Shown: positions 11,686-24,247, counted from the first letter of the stretch. The stretch: 64,000 bases of DNA from Hydnum rufescens UP504 (GCA_014904985.1 MU129025.1:17108-81107); one strand, 5' to 3'. Translations and numbers: made by a program. Notes: generated from the sequence alone by a model not told the origin.

Positions 11686-12234
11686 TCAGTTTCCCTGTGG
11701 TCTTTATACCTGAAGACATGTCGGAATTTGGTCATGGTAGCTTCTGCATCAATCCGTGGATGCGGAATTCCTATGCCAATTTTGCCTCTCAGATTATTCA
11801 CGCCAATTCAGATCCACATAGCTGCTGGCTTCTCCTTTACCATCGGGCACGTTTGTATTCAACAAAAAAGCAATTGGTCACCGGTCCCTTCTCAGTGTTA
11901 TCGATCAACACAGAAGCTACTCCTATAGAGGTTGCTCCGATGTCCCACTATGCAGGGATTGGGGACCAATCACTACTAGAACGGTACTGATGTGCAACTG
12001 TATGAATACATGTGGTCCCCTATATCTGGAAGGAATCGCTCCCCCACGGCAGGAATAGTTTGACACGATTACCCCCCGTAAGATCCGTTCCGCTGTAGAT
12101 CCCTTGTGAATCTGACTCCTCAGGCTGCAGAAATTGCTACAGCAATCCCAATCAGCGGATTACTCTAATGTGCAATCAGACGAGTAAAAGCTCCCAATAT
12201 TCCCCAGCGGAAAGACCATGCAGGAAGACTGGAT

Positions 12235-13032
12235 TCAATCATAAATTAAACGCAGAGAACAACCTCGATGCACTGAGGTCAGCTGTAAATGGGTTTGACG
12301 AATACCTATACTTGAAAGCTCGTCCAGATAATTCAGATAGATCCACCAGGGTGTAAGCTGCCTGTAATCAACTTTGTCACTGTTTAGGGTGCGGGCTTCA
12401 TGTGTTTTCAAATAGAAGCGTGGTGCTCTAGATTTGTTTACAAGGGAGAATGTCGTACGCAGTTGCGCATCGGGGATCAGGCTTCTATCGCTCGGGGCGG
12501 GAATGTACATGATGTAAGTGAGGTCAGCGTGGAATCTGTAATGGTTACGGGACTCCTGCTCCTGATCCAGAAGCCATGGCAGAAATGGGAGAATGGCCAA
12601 ATAGAGAAATGAGAAGACACGGTGAGTTCTGTTTCATGTTCAAATCGTTTTAACGGACGTACATTTCCCTGTGAGAATGGCACTCCAGTGCCATCAAGAT
12701 CGCATCTGGCTCTCCCCCGGGTGACCTTGGCACTTCACCCGGGAGAACAAGCCCCTTCAAATCAGTGCGGGATCCGAAATGGCCCTCAGGTATTTGGCTT
12801 GAACTTCGAGTTCCGCAATTTTTGGTGTCAGGAATGACACCAGGTGAGGTAAGGGGTAATTCTTGCCCAGCCCATACCTTCATCTCGCAAGAGGTGAAAA
12901 CAAATCATTGGACCTGCCCCGTGCCTTCTACATTACATCTCACTGTCTGGCCTCGGGACGTCGGTAGTCCCGGCGGACTCAGGGAAAGATAGTTTGATGC
13001 GGGCGATCCAAGCTAGTGCGATAATGGGCATT
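12235..13032 (-). CDS. Possible multi-exon unidentified protein with a membrane-like segment
   Basis: On the minus strand an ATG at 13032 opens a short exon beginning 'MPIIALAWIARIKLSFPES', ending at a donor 'gacagtgagatg' near 12950. Downstream frames include a hydrophobic stretch 'FSFLYLAILPFLPWLL' followed by 'RNHYRFHADLTYIMYIP' (12600-12500). A TATA-like 'gtataaatcac' precedes the first ATG by about 25 bases. I cannot join these exons with confidence or identify the product. It could be an intact short-exon gene or a relic. Confidence 0.25.
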
Positions 13033-13437
13033 ACCTCGTTGAACCGTAGTGATTTATACTTGATACAGTGCGTAGTGGTGTCGTACTTCGCCCAATAGCG
13101 AAAGAGCATCGTGAACGAGCTTCTTTGGGTTGCCTGAACTGAAAGAGCCAAGTCTCCGGTCAGGATATTGCTGTAGCGTGGGGCAGAGCCTGGACAGAAT
13201 GCCCTAGAAGCAGCGAGACCGGGGTGTGTCTGTGATGTGCACGTTGCTGTTCGCATGCATGTATTACATAAGATATATTGTACCGGGCCGCCCAATCTAC
13301 GCTAGTTCTTGCTCCCCCCCCCCATCTACCTGAGCCATCCGTTCCACACACGTGTGCTGCATCGTCTGCTCAGCCCTCTTTCTTGCATGTGTTTGTTGTA
13401 TGTGGTAGTGTCCTAGATATCATGATCCCGAGGAGGT

Positions 13438-13761
13438 CTAAAATCTGTCGGGTTCTTCAACGACGTAGAAACAGTCTGCACTGCTTCTAGGATCTGGCTT
13501 CAATTCATTTGGTGTTACTGTAGATTCATCAAGGAATGGCTCTTGTTTTCCCCTGCCACCGTTGAAATAGGGCTTACTGGCTTTTATGGGCTCTGTATTC
13601 CCGCAATAGTTGCGTCGTGTCTGCATGCCATGGGCACTTTGGTTCAGACCCCTAATCTTACTCAAAGTTACCGGCTTCTCATGAAGCATTGGGCCACGCT
13701 TTGCTACTCGCTGCCTCTGGGTTGCACTTGCCTTTGATCGACTGGGACTCTTCCAATGCAT
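13438..13761 (-). other. Unassigned hydrophilic ORF
   Basis: A minus-strand frame of about 107 residues is rich in Lys, Arg, Ser and Pro and ends '...CFYVVEEPDRF'. It has no hydrophobic core or known motif. A second minus-strand frame at 14399-14656 begins 'MKKHEIPIPYHLQI' and is equally unplaced. Both lie between the unidentified minus-strand exons and the pyranose oxidase relic. They could be exons of a lineage-specific gene; support is weak. Confidence 0.2.
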
Positions 13762-14749
13762 CCCTTGTGGTCTTCCTGTGATTTCTGTGTTCTGACACCT
13801 ATCGGCTCCATCCCCGGGCTCTGATCTTAGGTGACCATTTACAGTTGTCTGTGCTTCCTGCCATCAATGGGAACCTCCCAGAATGGAAGATCTATTTCAG
13901 GGTGTCTCTTGATATTTCAATGGAGCTTTGTTAGTTGGACACTCGAAGATCGCTAATGAGATTTGTTTCCACCACTGTCGGTTGCGCTCAATAACTAAGG
14001 GGACGCTGCTCGGTTTGATTCCAGCGGCTCGACGCCGTCCGTGGATATTGTGTCTTCGATTGATGGCCACTGCACGAACAGTTGTCGGTTACTTGGGCTG
14101 GTTGAGAAACTCATTTTTCCATGCCTGGAAACTGGACCTCAAGTACCAAACCAAGCTTACTTGGGTATATTCGTGACATTGTACAGTAATCTACCTTGTG
14201 AATCTCAGAAAAGGGACGCTATAGGCTTAAAGAACACAGAACATCTGTCCGATGGAGCATCGGATGGTGAGCTGTGTGCCTTTTCCCATCGCGGTAGTGG
14301 GATCTCTGGGAGTCACTGGGAGGCTTCGCCGAGAAACACTTTCAACGGTCTGTGGCCACCCTTTCAACTGATCAAGCCTGACGATGCCTCAGGAACCTCT
14401 ACGAGGCTTCTCCTTGAATGTGGGCATCCATCTCTTTTTCGATTGAATTGAAAAAGGACATGGTCGCGTTCGAACTGGCACTGAATGCACGTCTTTTTGC
14501 ATTTGGCGGTACGTCCTGGTGGTGACTCTCCACCAGATCTAAAGCAGGCCAGTCCGGCACATGAATCTTCTTGAAACTCCATTTGCCAACTCCACAATTG
14601 AGCGACCCGATTGTTATCTGTAAATGATATGGTATTGGTATCTCGTGCTTCTTCAACCCTCCCGACTAGTCAATTCGCTTCTGGCTTCTGCATGCATGGA
14701 GGGCCATCTCTACGTCTCTCCCCATCCCCACATCTATATCTCCTCTTTT

Positions 14750-16245
14750 CGTCATGAACGACTATGTCGTCTCCTGTTTCTACAGCATCAGTCAACGGAC
14801 TACCTGGTATCCGGAGGGATCCTCTCCTTGGAGAAGCCGAAGATATATCAGACTGATGTTTTCATCGCTGGCAGTGATTGGGTAAGTCATAGGCTGGGAA
14901 GAAGGCAGGCTCTATTTACGGTCGTATTTGTCTCAACCCATGGATGCACCTACGCCCGCTATATCCTGGACGGCTTCAAGATAGCCAAGGTCATTGTGGC
15001 CGGAATGGGTTCTCATGGTGGCTATGTCCCTAGCGATAATGTTATCGGGAGCATTCAGGAATTCCGTAAAGTACGCCCCAGTTCTCATTTACCTATATTG
15101 CTATGCGATACCTACTCATCGGGATCTTCTCCAGGTATCACGCCTTGAGTGTGTCTTAGATCTACAAGGGAAGTGTAGGTCATATTCGCAGATATCTTTA
15201 TCAGTTTCGGCAACGCTGCGTATCTAGACCTGGAACCTATTTCGGTTTTCCTCTCGGATACCTTGCAGTCAACCCTTTCCAGAGATTCATGGTCTCCAGG
15301 CCGTGGCGTCACACTTCCCAACAAACTCGTGATCCGGCCAAAACCCAAATCAAGCCCCAGAGAAGAACCTTCGTGGCATCAGTGTCGCCCGAACCATCGG
15401 AGGAATGGCGACACTCTGGTCCAGCATTTCCGTATGTTTTCATACATGCAACATCGGGTTGTTTTGATTATTATCATTTTCAGCTGAGCCCACGAAGGTG
15501 AGAGCGCCAATAACCCAATTGATAAGGCTGACTTCAAGGAACTGCTGAAGGCTGCTAAAACTGTGCTCAATGTCCATGACGATCAGTTTGACATTCCCGC
15601 TGACAATAGTTTCCCGATTTCCATCCGTGACGCCCAACTCAAAGAAATTCTCCAGTCCCTTCCTGGAAACCGGAGTGCAATCAGTATCCTAAGTAGGGTT
15701 GAACGCCGCAGAGATAATCAGGATTATGTCACTTGGGCCGGTCCTAACACCATCCTTAGCAGGGTGCCGAAGGAACGATTCACTTTGTGGACGGAAACGA
15801 GTGGCACAGCTGAAGACCTGCAGCGACTCTAAAAAACTTCGATCATGTGGTGGTACAACCTGAACGCACATAGAAATGAACATGTCAAAGCCAAGGTTTG
15901 TTTCCACTACTCAATTCCCTCATCAGGGCCCGATACTGAATTTTACTTGCGTACGTTTTCATCATAGCTTATGGGGCTGTGCACTCCCCACAGATCCTGT
16001 GGAACAGCGGGATTCGCCCTCTTGCACTTGATTACTATCCTCGTGAACAGTCCATAGCATTCTGCCAGGTGTGGTAGTCGTAAATTGACCATCCCCTTTC
16101 ATTTGCCTATGCTTCGTCCTAACTTGTGGCTTCCACACTCCCCATTGGCGTCTTTCATGCCAGACTATGCATTCGAGGCTGATAGCATTACTGCTCCACC
16201 ATAGTACTACGCGATCCACGGAGCTAAGGGTGTAGTCAGATATCT
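14750..16245 (+). pseudogene. Pyranose 2-oxidase relic (GMC-type flavoenzyme), frameshifted and 3'-truncated
   Basis: Pyranose 2-oxidase oxidises glucose and other sugars at C2 and supplies H2O2 to lignin peroxidases. Segments in order match the family: 'TDVFIAGS' followed by 'GCTYARYILDGFKIA' (Rossmann FAD site, 14850-14990), 'NLRGISVARTIGGM' (15368-15404), a helical block 'SIRDAQLKEILQSLPG' and 'RRDNQDYVTWAGPNTIL' (15620-15760), 'IIAYGAVHSPQILWNSG' (15961-16011) and 'EQSIAFCQ' (16045). The segments lie in different frames, need at least two single-base shifts, and the catalytic His-Asn C-terminal part is missing. The family's flavin-linking Thr-His-Trp reads Thr-Leu-Trp here (15411-15419). 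I regard it as a dead gene. Confidence 0.85.
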
Positions 16246-16786
16246 TCAAGCAGTATCCCAGTCGTAAAAGCCTTCATTCCGATCTAGATTCTTGCTGTTA
16301 CGTCGCGCGTCAAATGGTTTTGCCTTTTGCATCCAAATAAAAGCGATCTCCGTCGGATGATGATATAGACGGTCATAAGCCAAAAGCCTGGATCTAACAA
16401 GCCCTTGTGAGCTGGGCCAAAACGAACATGCTGGCAATGCTAGACATGGCTTGCCACCTCGATCATCCTCTCAAGGTCGAACCAGCCAGACGAGCAAAGT
16501 GGCCCATCATCCCTTGCACTATTTCCGGAAGAAGTAGGCGAGGCCTATAACCTATCGCGATATATTTCCTAGTAAGTGATATGTGCGGCCTGACCCAGTT
16601 TCGGCCAATGATACTCATCACCTCCCTTTAAAGGAGGAGAAACCCTGGTATTTGAGAATTCGGCGATCTCGTGTTTGGTTTGGTGGCCACATACGAACAG
16701 CGAGTGTAAGGTTAGACTCGGACGCTGAATATCGGGGTTTGCCGCTATTCCGAGTCAGGGCGAAGTGGCAGTGGTATCGGTCCCAG

Positions 16787-18406
16787 ATGAAAAGTCACGA
16801 TCCAAGTAGCCCTGCTTACAGGAAGGCGCATAAGCATTACCTTCGATCAACCTTCAAGTCTGAACCAGACACCGCAGCTTGGAGCGCTTTCAGGTTACAA
16901 GAAAAACGCTACAAATCTCGGTTTCCGCGTCCAACTCTGGACGACGTGCTAGACGTAGCTTCCGCCATAGATAATGATCATCCACAGTCCTTGATGAAAT
17001 CTGCAGGTTGGTCGTGTGGATCCTGCAATGCAACACCCACTCAATCGCTTCCCTTGAGCGGGAATCCGGGGGGTGCCTTCATAGTCCCACGGATACCTGG
17101 TGAGCAATGAGTCACTTTTATATGCATTCCATATGTATTCCGTCGATATCGCACATAGGGCTCGTCATCTTACCTGGGTTCATCAGACCCGAAGAGCAAA
17201 GAACGCTGATCATGGCTTGTCTACGAGATCACGCCCTCTTCCCCAACGAAACAAATCTAGACATACATTATAATGTGCCACCCCTTGGTATATGGTCGCT
17301 CTGGGAGAAACACTGGCACTGCCAGAGAACTGGAGTGGATCCCAGTATCGACGATACAATCATCAATCTCAAAGCCACTGCTTCTTCGTCTTCTAAAAAC
17401 TCCGAATCAGCACCTTCCAGAGCTGCCCCAGGACGCCCCCTTACAAATAACCCTCCTCTATCTATCTCGAATTTCCCAGTTATTCTATCGACTCCCCAAC
17501 CGCCGCCCACGCCGGCGAGTACGTTGCCACCCCTGCCTGCATCCCAGCTGCTGTACAAATTGCGATGGGCAAATATTGGCCGGTCCTACCATTGGGGCAC
17601 CAAATCCTACGACTTTTCAAAACAACTGGGAGCGTTCCCAGAAGATATCAGAGTGATCTGCAGGCGAGCTGTGCAAGCTGTGCCCTGGGCGAGAGTGTGG
17701 GGTGACATCGCCGGGGACCAGGACTGGGGGGACGAAGGTGAGAACTGGAGAGATTGGCACGATTCGTACGGTAAGCCCCCGCTATCCCTGCCACATGATT
17801 CATGTTCCTGATCAAACCTTCGTATAGAGCCGGATGCCGGGATCGTGAATTTTTATCAAGAAAGAGACACACTTATGGGCCATGTTGATCGCTCCGAATT
17901 GTCCTCTACAACCCCTCTTGTTTCCGTCTCGTAGGGTGCTATCCATGTTATCCTCTTCGTCTGGATGTTGACAACGTTGTTTCAGCCTAGGGAATGCAGC
18001 AATATTCCTCATCGGGGGTCTGACTCGTGATGTGGAACCTTTACCGATTCTTCTTCGATCAGGCGATGTCGTGATCATGTCAGGTCCCAGTTGTCGAAGG
18101 GCATATCATGGTAGGTGCTCACGGTGCCCACGCAAGGTGACCTCGACACTTATGTCCAAATGCCACCCATCACCAAACACCGCAGGTGTGCCGCGTATTC
18201 TAGAGGGCACCCTTCCGGGGTATCTTGGTCCTCATCCCGATGTATTAAATTGCTCCTCGCAATTTTATGATTTACAGGACAGGCGAGACGGAGATGAATC
18301 CTCAGGGGTCGACTGGGCACCATTTGCAGAATACATGAAGACCACCAGAATCAATATCAATGTTCGTCAGGTCTTTCCTCGAGGTTTTGAGATTCCCGCG
18401 TCATAA
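16787..18406 (+). CDS. AlkB-homologue 1-type 2-oxoglutarate/Fe(II) dioxygenase
   Basis: Five exons: 16787-17099, 17159-17770, 17828-17930, 17996-18110 with the acceptor at 17985 (exon starts 17986), 18186-18406; phases agree and give 457 residues. The enzyme demethylates nucleic acid bases or tRNA with 2-oxoglutarate and Fe(II). The jelly-roll metal site is complete: 'NFYQERDTLMGHVDRSE' supplies His and Asp, 'AYHGVPRIL' the second His, and 'RININVRQVF' the 2-oxoglutarate arginine. 'SAIFLIGGLTRD'-like and 'LLRSGDVVIMSGPS' strands are well conserved. The N-terminal 'EKRYKSRFPRPTLDDVLD' motif is typical of fungal members; a Pro/Ser-rich linker lies between residues about 180 and 230. The start is the only in-frame ATG before the conserved block. 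The neighbouring P2O relic ends about 540 bp upstream. Confidence 0.92.
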
Positions 18407-19889
18407 TACCATGCCGGTCATCGATTGCGTCTGATACTTGGTCATGTAGGGCTACATGAGGCTTTCCGTCTTGTAATACTGTACTTGTTATAAGATCACT
18501 CTACATTAGGTGTGATACACCGTTGAGGAAGCTTGGTCTCGTAAGTAGATCCAGCAAGCTCGGTTTGCTTAGGCTCAAGCAGGCGCTTGAGAGTTTTCCG
18601 GCCGGTCACTAATGTTACCGGCGACGCGGCAAAATTATTGGTGTTACAGGTCCTCAGATCCCCTGGCGGGGCCAACGTGCGCGAGTGTCACATAACACAA
18701 ATTTTGGCCGTTAGATCTCGCGTGGCTAGAAGGTGAGCGAGCTTCCAAGGATCACAAAAGTCCAAGGAACCAATTCTTCGTTTTCCGTGACCATGAATCA
18801 TAGCCCAGATTGCCGAACGACCCAGGAGCCGTAGACAAATGAAGACAAAGAGACGTAGCAGGCCTAAAGGACGTACGGCTAGCGCGCGTCGGGACACGGT
18901 AATTTGCTTCCCCCTCTCTTTTTCGATAGGAACAAGTGCTTCACTGAATTCCTTGTTAGTCCTAAGCGTTTCCGCGACTCACGACTCCATTTGACTCAAG
19001 TCGCAAGTCGAGTCGCTGGAGGTTGGAGTCCATAACGAGTGGAACTGATTTACAGTCACGATTGTACCACCGGATAAGCCCGAGGACTTTATAAACTCAA
19101 CGTCAACTCGCGAAGATGGTGAGAGCTTCAGTACACAAAGCCTGGGGTGTCCTGTTTCCAACTAAGCAGTATCAATAGGGAGGCGGTGCGCGCTACCCAT
19201 ATCCAAAGCATGTTTGGACTCCATCTGGTGAATACACATCCTTCGATATCTCGAATTCATTGTTTATATTTCTCGGGCCCTCATGGAAAGGTGGTTGGTG
19301 GACGAGACCTTCGAACTGGCGGATGAACACTGCCATTGCGACTGCTGGCATATTCGCGATTGCATACGCCACTTTCAGGTATAGCGCTGAGCGAGAGGTG
19401 GGCATCGCTCTAGACTTTGGTTCGTAAATACGGCATTTCTCATGGTGGCTTGATAGTGGAGATACGTGGAACCGCAGAAGCCTATTCCTTCTCAGTCGGT
19501 ATGTCTGCATACTTTATGTCAGACCGAATATTGCTCTTCACGCTCGGCCGTCGGTTGCAGTGGACAAAACAGTATCGAGACCGCAAGACAATAACGGTAG
19601 AGTCAAGTGTGCCAGCCTCGTAGTCTTGGTGTCCCCTGCAATCTTCAATATTTCTGTTAAATCCATGCCGGCACAGTAGAGCCACTACTTGATGGTCATC
19701 CTTCAGAATCGAGTAGCGCTCAGTTCCACCTATGAGGCGCATACCAACATAGAGAGGCATTATATTTATACAGCCGAGCGTATTGAACATGTAGTCTTAT
19801 TCTATTCCCGACGGGACATGGATATGCACCCACGTATTGTAATCGAAGAGTATTGGGGTCATGGTTAATCGCCGTCGTCCTCCCCGTGA
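18407..19889. other. Intergenic region with unassigned minus-strand ORFs
   Basis: About 1.5 kb separates the AlkB gene from the convergent DUF2461 gene. Two minus-strand frames (19482-19790, beginning 'MFNTLGCINIMPLYVGMRL', and 19193-19510, ending '...SPDGVQTCFGYG') might be exons of a small membrane protein, but I recognise no family and could not confirm splicing. The rest shows nothing. Confidence 0.35.
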
Positions 19890-21990
19890 TCAGGCATTGT
19901 GAAGCATGTTATTCAAACTAGCCAAAAGCAGTGTATGAAAGCACAACGGGTTCTTGAGTGACCAGGAAAATCTGCGTAGTGGAAAGACTCACCAATGTAC
20001 GAACGGTCTTACAATTTCCATCACCCTCACAACCTCTCTTTTAAAATCCGGATTCAGGACTTCCTGATCCTTGAAACTGATGGAATGGGAGGCATCAGAA
20101 TGAGGTCCCAAGACACGAAACGTGAAGGCGTACTAATGTACAACGCCGATAGTACGTAGTTTCAGCAGATCAATATCCCTTATTAAGTCCGTAAAACACC
20201 TCAGTCTCGCTTCCCCGCGACGAGTAAAGGACAAGTGAGGTCCGCATAAAAGGGTCGTGAAACTTACGGATGTGTTTTTGGGATGCCTTTGGGCGCTACC
20301 TTGAGCTCATCATCCTGCCCGAAGACACTCCGACGATCGCCTTTTGGATGTGCTACGGGTTGCCCGAAGATCTTGGTAAATTCTGGTGCAGATAGCACAT
20401 TGCGGAGGGGGACTGAATCCTGAAGAATATTCGCGCTGAGGGGATGAACACGGCACGCCAGAAAACAAAATCAGGCAAAAATGTGCAGGCGGAACAAGCA
20501 GAAAGGGAATTCCTGACCGGAGGGCAGACAGTTCGTCCTTTGCGGGGGCCCAAAGACCAGCGGCGAGAAGACTTCCGCCAGGTTGAACTGTAGCATGCCA
20601 TTAGGAGAGTTGCGCAGGAATATTATGAACATGCACCATCTACGACTCGAAGAAGAAATACTCACTGGATCTTTAAAAGAAAATATCAAGGCAGTGAGAA
20701 TCAACAAAAGTCTTAGCGTTAGATGGCAATCATTCCACCAGACGTACACATGATCTGAGAGCCGAAAAAATTGAGCACTGGGTTAGCCAGGACGAAAAGA
20801 AAAACATACAGCCCGCAAATTTGCATTTCCGGCCAGCTCTTGATAAACTTGCAGAAAAGTTCGTCTTATAGGGGGTTTTGTCATTGCTGAAGCGCACCTG
20901 CGTGTCACGTTCACAAGACAACGAAATCAGCTCTGTCCATGATGTGTAACTAGAAGCAATAAGGGAAACATACATCTCGATATATGCGGTGAATTAGGTC
21001 TTTGGGTGGCAAAGGAGGTATTTGGTCATCCATTTCAGTGACGAGGGGTGTAAGAGTATCGATAAACGCTATCCATTCCTATGACGAGATGAGTAACACT
21101 AGGCGAAGGTACACAAGATATTGGATATGGGACCTTTTCTGCGAGGCGAAATACGGGTTCTAGGACGGGTGGATTGATGGGATTGATAGAGTTCCTGAAA
21201 AATGCGAATGCACGCACCGTTTAACTTGAACCACTCCCGGTCATTGAATTTTGGGTTTGCGAGTTTTCCCAGAAAATCGAAGGTGTTCCTGGATATTTGT
21301 CCCGCAGGGACTACGATCGTGCATGCAAGATAATCGATGTCAACATATAAGCCATGCGGACATGCTAGAAAGGTACAACGCACCCCGGCCAGTGGTTGGG
21401 GCTTTCACAACGGTACCCACAACGGTTATACCATAGTCGTTACTGTTGTCTTCATCCTCGATTGTTGGGTCAGCGTCACTGTCCCGCCTCTTCCGCTTCT
21501 TATTCTTATTTCCAGAGGCGCCTCTGGATTTTCCGCTGGATGGGGATGACAGGACCGTTTGGGACTTCCTAGACTTGGTAGGTGAGGCACTCTGGGTTGA
21601 TACCGCAACGGGCTTTCTGGGTGATTTTTGGGGTGACCCATGATAATTCGTGCCAATTTCTTGGATGTCTTCATCCAACGCGTCACTGTCAATATCGTCA
21701 AATTTCGAACTCTTCCTTTTCCTCGCGTTAGAGTCCGAAGCGTCTGATGACTCTTCGACGTCAGTATCAGGAGGTTCTTCATACGCGTCCGAGTCATCAT
21801 CTGGAGATGATTCCTCCGGAGTGGCATCTTCCTCGCCTTCGTCAGTCTCGGAGAGTTTCGAAGAAACACTAGGTTTGGCCACTTTGGCGCGTTTTGCAGG
21901 CGGTTTGCTTCGAGACGCCCCCTTGGCTTTAGTCGCCCCATTCCCGCGAGAATCAGCCCTCTTAGTCGACGATCCAGCAACACGGCCCAT
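19890..21990 (-). CDS. DUF2461 (TIGR02453) family protein with basic/acidic N-terminal tail
   Basis: Exons on the minus strand: 21990-21384, 21310-21218, 21159-21134, 21078-20974, 20897-20810, 20754-20748, 20670-20666, 20587-20518, 20435-20268, 20178-20134, 20078-19993, 19917-19890. The first 200 residues are a Ser/Asp/Glu/Lys-rich disordered tail with nuclear-signal-like 'NKNKKRKRR'. The rest matches the DUF2461 family: 'VPAGQISRNTFDFLGKL', 'DREWFKLN', 'IPPLPPKDLIHRIYRD', 'VRFSNDKTPYKTNFSAS', 'LLAAGLWAPAKDEL', 'DELKVAPKGIPKTHP'. Molecular function is unknown. The two microexons (7 and 5 nt) restore 'GYHVSIQPGG' at the expected place. In the penultimate exon an extra 'AG' (within 20031-20036) breaks the frame just before the conserved 'VRPFVHC' end, so the last ~28 residues are lost unless this is a sequence error. 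Confidence 0.88.
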
Positions 21991-22229
21991 GGTGAAGGCC
22001 ACAGAAAAATCCGCCAAGGGCGTAGACGCGACGGGGACTATGCGGATACAATTACTAAGCGTGACCAAGCATGTCTTCAATTTGGACAGTCGTGTATAAT
22101 GGCGTAGGCGCAACCCTCGCTCTTAATTTCATCCCAAAAGCAAATGAAGCATACAACTATGGGAGTCAACAACTATCTGGATCCAGAATTTGGGCGGAGA
22201 AGGGGGATGCCAACATCCAAAATCGGACT

Positions 22230-22806
22230 TTAGTATATCAACTTCTCGATCGCAACCTTGATTGCTTCAATTTGGCTGGAAAGCTCCTTGGCTTCGTTGG
22301 TAGTCACACTTGCTGCAATTACTGGTCGGGTGACTCCACATGCGCGTCCTAGTGCTGTTTTTGAACGGAGAAACACATAGGGAACGTTCTAATAGAGAAA
22401 ATCGCCGTCAGCAATAAATGGTAGGATAAAACTCAAAGGAGTGAAAATGAATGAATGGGGACCACCAACCTTATCCTCACAGAGAAGTGGGAGATGAAGG
22501 AGGATCTCCAGAGGCTCTGTGTCGGCGGTGAGGATGATAAACTCGGAGACCCCTCGGTTAAGAGTCTTGGTGGCTAGGAAGCGTACGTTAAATATTAGGA
22601 TAAGGCAGGATTGAACGCGCGCAGCCCATCTGACCTTCGTTAGCACCCTTCTTCAGCTGTTTGTATGATGCTGCCTGCTGGACGAGGTCCAGAATCTAAA
22701 TCGTGCAGGAAGTTAGAATACAATGTTCGAGCTATGCCCAAATTCATGAAATGACCTGGTTGGTGAGTGCCTCATCTGCAATGGGATATGCGCGAGGATC
22801 GGCCAT
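22230..22806 (-). CDS. SNU13: SNU13 / NHP2-like L7Ae-family RNA-binding protein
   Basis: Exons 22806-22756, 22695-22635, 22573-22470, 22388-22230 join in phase to 124 residues, the normal size. The protein binds kink-turn RNA in U4 snRNA and box C/D snoRNAs, so it serves both the U4/U6.U5 tri-snRNP and rRNA methylation particles in the nucleus. The start '[17 protein letters not shown]', the RNA-contact motif '[16 protein letters not shown]', '[19 protein letters not shown]' and '[15 protein letters not shown]' are all intact, and it ends '...VAIEKLIY'. It lies about 240 bp upstream of the DUF2461 start on the same strand. Confidence 0.96.
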
Positions 22807-24140
22807 GTTTTTAAAATAGAGGAAGAGGTGTGTGTCTGAAAAAAAAAGTGTATGGCGACCTCACGGCTGGTGGATCCTTGGTCGAGAAAGCTTGAAAATG
22901 CGGAAACGGTATTCGGGGGTTGCCGAGAATGGGCCAGCGATTTGCGGATTAGACACATCTCGGGATTCGCTATGCGGTGCGCATCACCAGTAACATTGGA
23001 AGGGTTTTATTGTCCAGTCACCCTCCCCAGCTATGTAGAGTGTTTTATTGAGCTTATTTGGGATGCTAGGACCTTTGGTGATAACATTGGAAATGCCGTT
23101 TGGGCTCATACGACTTCATCATCTCCTATACTATGGACAAACACAAAATGGGATTTTGTGTCCCTGTGTTACTCTGTAGGTCATTAAGCTTGCCTTGCTC
23201 CTTGGGAGTTGAATGTGTTATGTGTATCATGTTCCATGCACAGTGCGCCAGATTTCTGGATTTGAACCTGAGCTCCTCATCATTGGGGTTTTGCTACCCC
23301 TCCTAGGGTATGACTTTACTTCTGCCTGATAGCTCTCGACCTGAGGAGTATCCGTCACTGCGTGGCAGCCTACATCCTCAAGCTGTGCTCAGATACCCAA
23401 ATATTCGCTCATTCCGCGAGCTCACGGCTTCCGACAGTAATGTCAGGAATAATTGGTTCACGGATGAGTGACGCAATGGATTTGCCAAAACTTATATTCC
23501 AAGGCTCATCACGCTCTTTGTACACAAGAAATACACCCCCACGTTCGAGTCGAGATCTAGGTACAGTGACGACAATAGTGACAAACATACTACGACACGC
23601 GCACCACTTTCGATCGTCTGTCCAATGCTCAAGACCATCTTCGGTTGACTCCACCCGCATGCAGACCTGGTGTGCGAGACTTTCACATTCCTGCTGGGAC
23701 CGCCTGTTGCGTCGAAGGGGCAGCAGTTTGATACAAACGGCCTGGAACTAAATGAAACCGTCCCCCGAACTCCGGATGCCAGGGAAGCACCGTTAGCTGA
23801 CATGGGTTTACTTTCATGTCGATGGGAGTGTTCCCTTCACTCTGAGAGGACATTTCTTCGCACCGGCATATATTGTTGACGGACCAGATCCATCCTTGTG
23901 CTGTGCCTGCTATTCCAATAATAGGGAGAATCACCCCAGAGGCAACTGCTGCTTAACCAGAACGGTTTTGTTAGGTTACGCAAAAGTTTTTCTACCGTGA
24001 ATCCCCCTAATTGAGCAGTGGTGTCGCCTGATCGCGACTTCTTATTCGTTCAGCCGTTAAAATCTTCAGAAAGAGTCCCCCTCGACCAGGAGACATTCTG
24101 TCTGGCAGTGGCACGTGGGCCGGAGGTTACCGGCTGACAT
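22807..24140. other. Intergenic region between SNU13 and the FKBP gene
   Basis: About 1.3 kb upstream of both divergently placed genes. Minus-strand frames at 23409-23660 and 23683-23934 are open for about 83 residues each but share no recognisable family, start context or splice pattern. I see no confirmed gene; promoters of SNU13 (minus) and FKBP (plus) must lie at the two ends. Confidence 0.4.
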
Positions 24141-24153
24141 CAGTAGTCATCGA

Positions 24154-24160
24154 TATAAAA
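24154..24160 (+). promoter_or_regulatory. TATA box of the FKBP gene
   Basis: The sequence 'cgatataaaac' lies 88-94 bases before the ATG at 24248 and is followed by a pyrimidine-rich leader ('cctctcccaaccaacact'), the usual layout of strongly expressed fungal promoters. Confidence 0.5.
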
Positions 24161-24247
24161 CATCCCATCTCGCCATCGCCTGACCTCTCCCAACCAACAC
24201 TATCCCCCGGATTCAAAAAGAGTAACCTTGACCTTATATCTTCTAAC

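Noticed and set aside
21426..21983. Basic 185-residue ORF overlapping the DUF2461 first exon
   Set aside because: It is a shadow frame of the Ser/Asp/Lys-rich tail; the other frame splices into the conserved domain.
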